Positions 12,861-24,800 of a stretch of 64,000 nt of DNA are shown piece after piece. The stretch's first letter is position 1. The number at the start of each line of letters is the position of its first letter. The DNA is from Actinernus sp. WN-2022 (Eukaryota; Cnidaria; Anthozoa; Actiniaria; Actinernidae), in contig JAOWCC010001751.1 of the NCBI GenBank assembly GCA_030867875.1, forward strand, positions 24,978,369-25,042,368, written 5' to 3'. The notes beneath the pieces were generated by a model. It was not told the DNA's origin. It saw only the letters and a list, made by a program, of their open reading frames with translations, and made no database searches. The position numbers and the translations under genes were made by a program.

Positions 12861-15800
12861 AGCCGGGGTTTCAACCTGCGACCTCCCGCAAGACAGACTG
12901 GAGCATAACCACTGAGCTAACCAGGAGGTTACAGTAGTCACACAGAAAAAAAAATGATGTTTCACATTTGGAGCATATTCAAAGGAGAGTGCTTCCAGGT
13001 AGAAGGGGGCGCTTATCTGAGAATTTCTTATATGTTCATAGGAGGACACATTCTGGAAGCAGTACAGATTTCCTGATGACATTCTAGAGCTCATCGAACA
13101 ATGTATGTCTACTGATGAAGACAGAAAGCTCACAATTAAAGAAATTGTATCGATCCTGGAACAGGTAAATTAGTGCATTACATGGTGTGGGTGTTTGGGT
13201 GGGTGTGTCTGTGTGTGTGTGTATTTGGCAATAAGGGAGGGAAGTGGTGGAGCACAGGCTACCCAAGCTCATATGTTGGGGAACCAACATTGATTGAGGG
13301 GGCTGTGATACAAAACGTTTTTGTTTGATGAAAAATAGTGTCCCACCCCTTTTGACCAGGATTGTAGTTCACAAACTGATTATACAGTAAATACTTGTTG
13401 AGCACTTCGACTAGTTGAACATACATGTAGTTCTGTCAATGTTTAAAGGGAGGCCAAGTTAGCATCAAATTTAAACCAAGTTTTCAAAGACACTAAATGA
13501 AAACTTTAAAATGTTGGCCCAATCTTTTCAATTTTTTTGTAATGATTATCGTCTTTAAAGTGCATAATTATAAGCCCAATGTTTTATCATTAAAATCGAT
13601 TCTACATGAAGTTAACAGTTGAATAGTAAAATATTTCTTGATTTCAGTGTTGCGTCTATGAGCTATAGAGGATTCTATATCCAATATGCTGCATATAAGC
13701 CTAATGTATAAATCATTAAAATCAATAAATAGGTGAATAGTAATAGTAATTATGTGATGTCACAGGAGGCCTCATTTATCATACAAAAACATGCTAAATC
13801 TTTTTTCTACACAGGCTCCATGTTATATTGGAGCCTTGTATCAGTGATTTTACCAAATATTTTGTATAAATCAGAAATAGTTTCATTCACAAGGAGGAAG
13901 AAATCACCTTTTGTTGGCCTCCTGTGACATCACATATTTAGAATATTGGAAATAGAAACCTCAAACTCACAGATGCAATACTCAAATCAAGAAATGTTTT
14001 ACTACTCACCTATTTACGTGATGAAGAATCGATTTTAATGATAAAAATGGCCTTATGGGCACTTTAAAGCCCATTTCCATGTATAAATAAAGATGTACTA
14101 CTTTCTGCACATAAAGCTCGTAAAGGAATATCCACCTTATTCGCACCTGATTTTTGAGATCAACAAACTGGGATCTCTAACATGGATATAACCACTGTGA
14201 TCTCAAAAAGCACCTGTAAATCAATTTTTGAAAAGTTTTAATAGCATAGGATGAAATTCTGAAAATATATTGAGGATAAGATGTATAGAGTCTTGTATGG
14301 GATTTTGCAGTCACGTGTACACAGCCTCGTTTTGATGTTTTTTTCTTTAAGAGGAAACAGTTATTTCTCCTTAAAACCTTTAATCTGTTTATGAGCCCTA
14401 GCCAGAAATCATTGATTTGGGCACAGTAAAACAATCTTGTTCAACCATTTTTGGGCGATTTATGGTCGTAATATTGCTTTAAAATGCATTGCAAATCCTT
14501 GAAATGACGTCATTTAAGGGACATTATGCCGATGATTTGAAAATCCATTGAGTCCTAACATTTGTCCCATGTGATACTTACAATCTGAAAGAAAGATGGA
14601 GCTGACATAAAAACAGGGGAAAAGAAACTAGAATTAGGTTCTGACTTAAATTACATAATTTTAATTTGATTCGTTAATTAACGAAAATGTAGACGGTAAT
14701 TATTATTTTCCTTTCTCAGTCATTTTGTATTTCATTAAAGATAACTGGCTAGGGCTTATAGGCACTTCAACTTTGACATTATGCAAATTAGGTGTGGAAA
14801 TGGTGTATGGAAGAGTTAAATACCTCGAACCTCAGCTTTTAGCCAGATACATCCCTCGGGGCCGTAAAACTGACTTATTTCATACCTGACGAGGTTTTCG
14901 CAAAATTTTCATTGATGTAGCTCTTTTTAGGTAGATTTTGGGCAAGTACCAAGACGGAGAAAAGGTTCTAAATCATTATAGGGATATTTAGTAAGTTTGG
15001 CTGAAGCCAAGGTGAATGAATTCCTTGGAGAAAATAATAAGCTAGAAACAACAAAATATCGTTGAATTGTATTGAATTGCTTTTCTCATACATCCCTTGC
15101 ATTTATAATGCGGTATGTATGGCAAATAAAGCGTCATGAAGAACAAAGAAAACCGTGTCAAGTATGAAATAATCCCAGTAAGCACCTGCAAGAATTTACT
15201 CCTCTGTTCGTGCTCACTGTTCTTGTTCTGTAGAGGCGTCCTGTTATAGTTGCTGCTAACAGAAGCTACGATGCCCTGCGTCCAATAGAAATGTCCTACA
15301 AGAAGGGAGAAAGAATAACAGTCATGTCAAAAAAACCAAGCAGGTACAGGTCACATATCTGGAATAAAAGTTAAGGCTGTTTTTCATAGCGATGGGCGAC
15401 TAGTTCCTTTAAAACTAGTGTTGATCTGCGTCGGCGGGGAAGATAAACACTGGTATAATCAACTAAAGTCGATGAAATGATGCTAACCGCCGTGGGAAGC
15501 GAGTAGCAGCTGACGTTTCGAACGCTAGCCCTTCGTAAGAGGAAAAGAGGGAATTGTGGGTGGGGAAACGGTTTATATAGTGTTGAGTGCATGATTACCG
15601 CTGAGGAAACATGTACTCGGATCAATTAGGATCAAAGAAAATTGTTCCAACCATAGAAATGCTATAGTGGCTGCAATACAATAAAGAGTGTCGATGAATA
15701 AAGTAATGAAACATGCTCATCTAAGTATGAATGAATACGCGAATTATGAAATTAAATGAATGAAAAGCGTTTATTAATTCCGTTAGATGCCAGAGTGCCT

Positions 15801-18800
15801 AATTTGAAAATAAAGTTCTGTTCTTTGCGTTTACGGGTTTCGATGGTACCTTGATGAAGAGACCTGCCGCATATAGTGATATGATTTATAGAATTAATCT
15901 TCGTGACCATTCGATATGGAAAACAACCTTTACATCGTGTTCTCCGTGTGTTTTTTCCAAGTCAGTAGACCTTTCCAGCATCCGCTCCAATTCCCACGAG
16001 CAATGGCACCACCAGTCGAGATTGGAGTAGACATTTTCATACATTTACTGTATTTTTGTATACCCCAGTCTCGACTCGGTGCCATTGTTCGATGGAATGC
16101 GGAAAAGATCTATTGCAAGGCTAATGTATGCGCTTGAAATCACGGTAATAGTGTCAGAATTTATCGCGTAGCTTTCGTTGGTTCTGATCTGAGCCCACAG
16201 TAAGGCACGCGCCAAACCCGAAAAACCCGTTGAATACCAGTTTGTCAATCCTGGGCAAACGAGGGTACATTGTCACGGAAACATTTGGGAATTTCATTGT
16301 TTCCAAACTTGGTGTACTCAAGCTTGGTTCCCACTGGCAACACAAGGTTCATAAAGCATAGCCCTGAGCACCAACATAAGACCTTAAGAAAATGCTCAAC
16401 CATTTTCTTAAATATTAGAACTATGATTATGATTTTATGATGTTGCTAGTGTAAACCAAGCCTTCAAAGGGGTACTGTCAATTATCGAATTGAATCTTCA
16501 AGTTTCTTTGAAACAAAACTACCAAAATAACACCCTGAGATAGAAGAGAAATACCATGTGAATATTCTGATACGCTTTTCAAACTTTTTCGATAAAGGAT
16601 GGAAAAGATTAAAGTGGGTTACAAAAGCTTATTCTAGATACAGTCGAACCTCGTTAATACGGACACCGAAGGGACGGAGCCAAGTGTCCGTATTATAGAG
16701 GTGTCCGTATTATAGAGGTGTCCGTATTATAGAGGTGTCCGTATTATGTATTATGATTTACGTATGGGGATTATAGATCTTAGTGGAGTCGAACCTCGTA
16801 AATACGGACAACGAAGGTCAGTATTATAGAGGTGTCCGTATTATGTATAGTGTATGGGGATTATAGGTCTTAGTATAGTCGAGCCTTGTTAATACGGACA
16901 CCGAAGGGACTAAGCCAAGTGTCCGTATTATAGAGGTGTCCGTATCATGTCAGTTTTATGTATAGGATTTTGCCGGGGCCGTGACTTCTGGTCACTGCTG
17001 GCCAAATATAGTGAAGGCTCGTATTGGAAGGACAAAGTTTTCAAATTGGGGAGCCACTTTCAGTCACAAGTACGAATAAGCAGCAGTTGTAATGAAAAAA
17101 CATCAAAAGACATATTGAAGTTTGTCCTTCCAGTACGAACCAACGTCACGTGATTTTGAAAATGGCCTATAAGGAGGTGTCCTTATTATAGAGGTGTTCG
17201 TAAGGGGAGGTTCGACTGTACTTAATTCCGGTTTCAAGTTGCTCTAAATGTCTCCTAATAGCACAATTTTTCATCCACTCTAATCTTTGCCATCCTTCAT
17301 CATAATTGTCTCAAATTCTTTGCAGTATATCTGGAAAACATTATCTGCTAATCTGATAGTGTTATAGCAGATCTTGGAAAAGATTAACATAATGCTTCGT
17401 TTTGTCAATAACCTTTTTAGAGACGCCATTTGCAGCTCCACTAGTTGCATGTTTTCATGATCAACAGACAAAGACAGCTGATATGAATAAACATGTTTTA
17501 AATCTCCCGACAAAACCAGCTTGCTTGCAGCGCGTCTGGTTTACAGCTGAAAGTAATAGATCACAGAGAGCGCAAGCTAGAATGGAATAAGATGCTTTAA
17601 TCAGAGACTCGATTGGTTTACTTAAAATTGATTTCGAAGAACAGGAGCATAGAAGTACATAAGTTTAATAAAACAGGATGTTTGTTCATCTGGGGAGCCG
17701 GAGTGGCGCAGTTGTTAAGCGCTTCGCCACTCACCTTTGTGGAGCAGGTTCGATATCCGGACGCGGCGCCATATGTGAGTTGAGTTTGTTGGTATCTCGC
17801 CCTTGCTCCGAGGGTTTTTTCCCGGGTCCTCCGGTTTTCCTCCCTCCACAAAAACCAACACGCTAAATTCCAGTTCGATCTGTGAATTCCAGTTCGATAT
17901 GTGATTTAGCCGGGTCCTGACTTTGATCAGCCCGTATGGCTGTTTCAGGTCCCGTTAGAAATTTAGAGTTGTTTTTTCATCTATACAGTCCTAAGAAATT
18001 TGTTCGCACGGCCATGCCAGTTTAACGATGCCATTTCGGACAACCAATTAGAATGTCAAAGAAATTTGATCTCTCCACAGGCAGCCCAAGCTAATGATTT
18101 GTACAAGGAATGTATGGGAATTTTTAGAAAAAATCTAAAACTGTACTAAAATGATCAATAAAATCATAAAATCTTACCTGTGTGTTGTGAAGTTGTTCCT
18201 CTTCATCACTGATGTGTTTATTTCTGGTTTGAGGCACTTCTGGGCTTTTTTCCCCTAGTAAATAATTTCCTAACTTAGCAAACTCAGTGAATTACAAATT
18301 AAGAAAACTTAATCTGTTAAAGTTTTAGGCTTAGCTTTATAGTAGTTTTTGGCGAAACATTTCGCATACGTACCTAAAATTAGAAACAAGGGTGCTTGCC
18401 TTTGTTTTCTTCCAGCATCCATGCTTTTCCATGCATTCAGTTTGGGCGGGAAACTGGTGGGACGGGCGCGCACTGGGCTGATCAAAAGCGCATGCGCGGC
18501 GTGACGTTTTCCCGCGGTGTGTCTTAATAGTTTACGCTCTCTGAACTGTAGGTTTATGCCAGAAGATCTGTGGTTTGGACAGAAAGAAGACGGGACGTTT
18601 GGATTTTTCAATAAAGATAACGCTGACGAGACGACACAGGACGAACCGCAGGAAGACAGGAGTAAGTCTCGTTTCAGACGGCGAACTTTTCATGCGCCGA
18701 ACTTAAAGTGCCGATCACCTTTTTGCCATTTTTATAGTTACTAAAGTCCGAAAAGTTTTGAGTACTTCTGTGAAGAAAGTTTTGGTTTACAGTGAATACT

Positions 18801-21800
18801 TTATATTCTACGCTTGTTTAAAATCGTGTAAATTTAACCTTTCCTGACCCGTGACCGCGTAAGTAAACGCCTGGGTCGATTCACGTAAAGACATCATCTT
18901 GACGTCATATAATTAATTCGGCTTTGCATTCATTTGAATAAATACTTAACATGTTGACTAAAATGACTTTCTTCTTTACTAACAACTCAAAAACTGTGTA
19001 TATTTACTATGCATCGATGTTGTTGTGATAGAAAGGCGCCATAGAGAATAATGCATTAATGAATGACGTCTATACAGGGATCGACCCAGGCTTTTACTTA
19101 CGCGGTCATGGGTCAGGAAAGGTCACATTTACACGATTTCAAACAAGCGTAGAACAAGTATTCACTGTAAACCAAAACATTCTTCACAGAAGTACTCAAA
19201 ACTTTTCGGAGGTTCATAGCTATAAACTGAATTGCAAAAAGGTTATAGGCACTTTAATAGATGAATTACGTACGGCAGAAGAGCAGCGACCGAATCAATT
19301 TGTTAAATATCAATTGTATGTCGTTAAAAGTCTTTATTCTTTTGTCAACTGTATCGCACTGTGTTACAAACCGGTTTTAAACCAAGAGAACAAGAAGGCG
19401 TTACATGACATGATGTCATTTATTTGATCCCCAGTCCCTGCAGAGATCATAGCGCAGGGACCTGAGGCCGAGAATGTCTACCGCAAAGCTCTTCTTGAAG
19501 GAAAACCGGTAGAGGTGTATCGCGGGCGCATCATGTTGATTGGTCAGGACAGGGCGGGTAAGACGAGCCTTAAGAAGTCTCTGCTTGGTTTGCCCTTTGA
19601 CCCTGAGGAGCCCAGCACAGAAGGAATAGAGGTTGACCCTTCTACCTTTGAAGTCGATGTCGAGCAAGTAAAATGCTGGCAGCGATTGTGTGACATGGCA
19701 GAGCCAGGAAGCCCGTCGGAACGTGCTCTTGCTAAGCTTATTGCTGAAGAATTGTCACGCAACAGAAATGACAAGGATGTCCTGTCCACAGTGAAAAGCG
19801 AAGAAGCACAGGTGAATATTGACTTACAGTGCATATTGTGTGTTGCTGTAGAACGCCCATCCTGAAGAGAAGGGTAGAGTTGCCGGAGGCGTAGTTACGA
19901 CACTGTATTAGAGCGGTTTTGAGTGTCGAAAGCTCCAACAAACTGGTGGACTTTGTTTTTAATTTTACACATAACAGTGAAATTCATGGTTACAATTACC
20001 AGAAAAATTAAGTCAAACTTACATCTTCCAAAGGCTAAAACAAACTTGGGCAAACAAAAACTTACATAACAGGCATCAAAGGACTTTAATAATTTCGATG
20101 TTCGGTTTGTAACTTCATTATCGCTATTTAAGCTCAATTTATGTAATTAATCGTTTCATACTCTCTGATACTCTGACCATACATGCGTATATATTTCTTT
20201 TTCGATAGTACTTTTTAACCTAAAGACTTCAGTTTCATACGTAATGTTCAATCATTATTCTGTGTAACCACTTTTATATTTACTTACATATAAAAAAATG
20301 GCCATATTTATATAGCGCCATATACCAGTCTCACGGCGCTTTACATATTACTGGCATATCCCGTCAGATATATTTTTGGGACTGCTTTTTACGGCGCTAA
20401 TGGCTGCCACGAAGTTTACAATATTGATTGTGTGTGTGTGGTTAGAGCAATGGCCAGGCTGCTGAGCCGGGTTACAATCCCCTTCTCTTTTTCGAGTAGC
20501 ACAACCGGTTCTTTCACGTCCCCTTCAGATACTGATTAGAAGTAGAAAGAGACCAGACCAACGGCTTATAAACGTCCCTGCCCAAGGACGCGGCCGGGTT
20601 CGAACCCCCGACCTCCCGCACTCTTACCGTGCTCTACCAACTGAGCTAATCAGTGAGGCGGTAAACATATTCCAGTTAGCCAGTTAGTTTACTTTTTCTT
20701 TTTGCAGGGCCTCTCTGAAAAATACTTCGGTGACGAGAGCACCCTGGTTTTGCGTTTGCTTAGCTTTTCTACTGGCTGTGAAAACTGTTTTGTAATTATC
20801 AGCCAATCAAGTTCTAATCTAAAACCAAACATTTAGACCGTCACACAATCAATTTTCGTTTTAGCGAGAGTTATCCACTATTGCGTTAACTCTTCCTTGT
20901 GATTGGGTTACCGTAAAAAAGTCACGTATTACTTCAGTTCGTGATCGGCTCATTGCGTTATTACTTGCTTCCGTGATTGGCTGTGTAATGACTTTGGTTT
21001 TGGTTTTACGACACTGAATCGAAAACCGCTCTATCAGTTGGATGAAATATATTACGTCACTCACGCGTGTATATTACATGCATCACTCACTTATGCTGGT
21101 GACTGGTAGTCATTATGTAAGGTCGCTGTCTTAAACGTTCTTTTTACAGTCTGTATCAAGAAGAGAGTAAAGTAAAGTAACAAACATTACTCTGTCCACA
21201 GGTGATTGAGACCATCGAGAAGCTGCAAGTTGATGTGGGATCACATGAAGAGGACGCAGCGACTCCCAGGGCACCGGAAACTCCTGAAGAAAGGAACTTT
21301 GAAGAGAAACGGGAACCAGGAAGAAACTCTGAGGCATCCCTTACCGAATCCCCTAAACTCCGAGTGAAGTTATCCAAGGAACTTGTCCGACTCGTCACCG
21401 AGTACCTGAAGAGCCCACAACTGCATGATCGTCAAAAGGGAAAGGAGAGCATTCTTGATATCTGGGACTTCGCAGGGCAACACCTGTACTACGCTACCCA
21501 CCCTGTGTTCTTCTCCTCCAGGGCAATCTACATACTAACCCACAATTTGAGCAAAGGTTTACTGGAGCGCGCAGAGCCCCGTATGCGACAGGGGGTTCAC
21601 GACATCAAACTGGACAATCACAACAATGAAACCAACCTCGAGAATCTTGTCTCGTGGCTTGTGACTGTACATGGCATGCATAAGCCGAAGGAAGAAGCTG
21701 ATGGGGAGAAATTGAAGCCCACAGGCAACAGCAATGACTTGACCAGAGCTACGAAATACCTCCGTCCACCGGTGGTTGTTGTTGGGACGCATTTCGATAA

Positions 21801-24800
21801 GTCCTCTCGTCCAATCAGTGAAACACATGCGTTGCTCGCCAAAAGCTTCTGTGGGAAGGCATTTGATAAGCATGTCATTCGGCCATTCTTCGTAGTCGAC
21901 AACAACCTGTCTTCAGAGGATACTGGGGTGCAAGATTTAAAGGCGAAGATTGCGGAGGTGCTAGAATCGGAGCCGTACATGGGAGAGCCCCTGCCTGCCA
22001 AGTGGTTCCATTTTGAGAAGGCCATAGGAGCTCACATTGAGAACAAGACCTATCACATGACGTTGAGAGAAGTGAAACGGATTGCACAAACAGAGTGCTT
22101 TATCGAGGATGAGAAGGAGGTGGAAACCATGTTGGATTTCTATCACGACCTGCGTACTATTGTGAAGCACGGTACTACTGTGGTGCTGCAAAGTCAGTGG
22201 CTCATTAACGTATTCAAAAAGCTGATCACGGTCCGTATGTATAAAGACATGGTGAGTAGATACCGATTGGTTCGTACCCTTTCCTTGCTTTCAACCCTTC
22301 TTCCCTTTTCTGCTTCTCCTATTTCTCAATCTTTCAACCACTTCTCTTTCTTCCCTTCCTTTTCGTCCAGTTTCTTTTTCTCTCAAACCAGATATTGCTC
22401 GTTTTCATGTGACGTCATCGCCACCATCTTGGTTGAACGTTAACAAAATATTGTTCGTTATTGATTGCAAACCAGCAATATAAGTATTTTGTGTACGCTT
22501 CCTCAAAGAACAAAAAAGCTCATCTAGGGAGCTTATGTACAAGCATCACGATCTTACGTCGAATACAAATAGCAGTTAAGAATGTGACCACCCCTGCTCC
22601 CTTGGCTTTAAGTATCTTTTTTATTTTCGCGCGCGAGAACCTACGACTTCCTGCGATCTGATTGGTTCCGGGAGCGGCGGCTTTTTCCTATCTCTGACCA
22701 CGGTCTCACGGTAACCAGTGCGCGCGCTCTCAGTTCATTGGAGTTTGTTCAATAATTCATCTCATCCTCATTAAGTATTCATGTATTATGATACGTGCCC
22801 AGAATTCGATCACATAACGATCCATGAAACTTACAAAATGCAGTTTTGAATTTGAATTTATAACTGGAACATTGAAGTCCCAAATGACAAGAAACAACAA
22901 GCTGCTTCATTATGATGAACAAATCAATTGCTGGCTTTCACTCAATCCCCAGAGATTTAAGTGACAAAGGGCATGGCGGCCATGTTGGTGCCCCAACAAA
23001 AGAAGCTAACGAGGAATCTATTGTTTAAGGGCACCAACATGGCGGCTATGACTCATGTGAAAGCCAGCAATTGTCAACCTGTACCCGGAATAAAAACAAC
23101 ATCCCTCGACGAATAATTAATGACAATGAGATGTCATTTCAAAGCCTCCAATTCGGACTGGTGGAACTAATTGCGCGGACTTGAAATCCCGTCTAGTCCT
23201 CATTGTCAGCTTTGAAATATTATATCTCAAGTCGAAAGAGATAAAAGAAAACGTTATTTACCGGCTTAGGGTCGGTCCGTATAGAGAACACTGTGCCCTC
23301 GATGGTGAGAGTACTAACCGAGGCCGCTACATTTCAAAATCTCGTGCACAGTTTTTCTCTGTACGGACTTATTTTCTTGCCGATAGCTGATAATGATATC
23401 TTGTTTTGCGATTTTATTTCTGACAGCATCCTCTATATGGGAAATACTGGAAGAACCTGGAGGAAACTGGTATTTTAGACAAGTGTCTCATCGATCACGT
23501 CTTTGGAGAAATCGTAGAAAGCCAGGAGGCGAAAGGAGACCTCCTTTCCATGATGGAACATTACGGTTTCTTGGCAAAGTTCAAGTGGTGTTCAGATGGT
23601 GACGGTGTGGAGTGTTGTGAGTATTTTGTACCAGCCCAGTTGACCTCGTCTCCAAGTCCTCTTGTCATGGCATGCCCCAAAGATAGCGACCCCTGTCCAC
23701 TCTTGATCCATTTCCCGGTTGGCTTTGTCCCACATGGTCTGTTCGCTCAGCTGATTTCACGCCTAATGCGTCCGTTTTCCGAGATGGGACTTTCTCACCC
23801 ACCTAACCTCCACCGAAACGCTGCTCGCTTTGTGATTGGAAAGGCACAGGACTTTGACCTGACCCTTCTCTGTGGAAAGCGCTATATAAAGGTGGTTCTA
23901 CGGACAGCCAAGACATGCAGCGCACGTGACCAGACCCTTGCTATCCGACTGCGCATGCTCCTAGAGGACACGCTCGAAGATCTGTCACGTGAATGGGAGT
24001 GGCTAGGAAACGTGCGCACGGAGCTGTGTGTCACGTGCCTTGCATGCGCAAAAAGCGAGGAGACGTGTGATCATCACGGGAAGACTTCATGCTCAGACGA
24101 GGACTGTGTACACATTGTGTGTGTACCTGAACAAGACCAGCCACTCGTGTGTACTCGTATCTTCGACGATTCGTCCAGGTATATTGTACCTGGACTGGAG
24201 AAATGGTTCAAAGTGGACTATACTGTAGAGGTGAGCAAGTTTAAGACCTTTGCCTATTGATCCGTCGTCCCTCGTGCGCGCGTTATAACATTCAGTTCTC
24301 AACAGAACCTCAAGATAAATGGCATTCGTCACAATACAGGGCTTGAAATTAGAGAAAAATACCACTAGCAATTGTTGCTAGCTGTCACTAATTTTACAAG
24401 CATGATTGCAGTAGTTTAACTTTTTACTCGCATTGTGTAAGCCTAATTTCGAGCGCTACAATACGTCACGTCAATAGACATTTCTTCTACTCCAAGTCTT
24501 CTTTTTACAAATATTATATCTAAACTGCCTCCCGGTTAGCTCAGTGGTTAAGCGCTGGTCTGTTGATCGGGAGGTCGCGGGTTCAAACCCCGGCCGGACC
24601 AACCCTCTTGGCCTTAAAATAACCGAGAAAACGGTGAAACAACTGCAAATGGTTAGACCTTCACGTCTTCTCGGATAAGGCCGTAAAATCGTAGGACTAA
24701 GGGCTGGATGTCAATTGGGCGAGAGCTCTGTTTCCTTCCCTTTTCACAAATGATGTGACGAATTCACTAAACACTAAAAGATCGGCACAAAGAACAAGCT

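Larger units (their letters stand above)
22252..23426. other. Intron between exons F and G
   Basis: It contains a pyrimidine-rich start, the hairpin element at 22924-23073 and a small inverted repeat at 23273-23369. No other feature is recognised. Confidence 0.6.

Noticed and set aside
17280..17513. 77-codon minus ORF in an intron of gene 1
   Set aside because: No homologous domain recognised and no gene context on that strand.
19059..19427. 122-codon ORF between exons D and E
   Set aside because: Mostly inside the TTAA MITE; its frame does not join the neighbouring exons.
24528..24602. Functional tRNA gene
   Set aside because: A and B boxes are good but the acceptor stem does not pair, and the body matches another SINE copy at 12700-12930.
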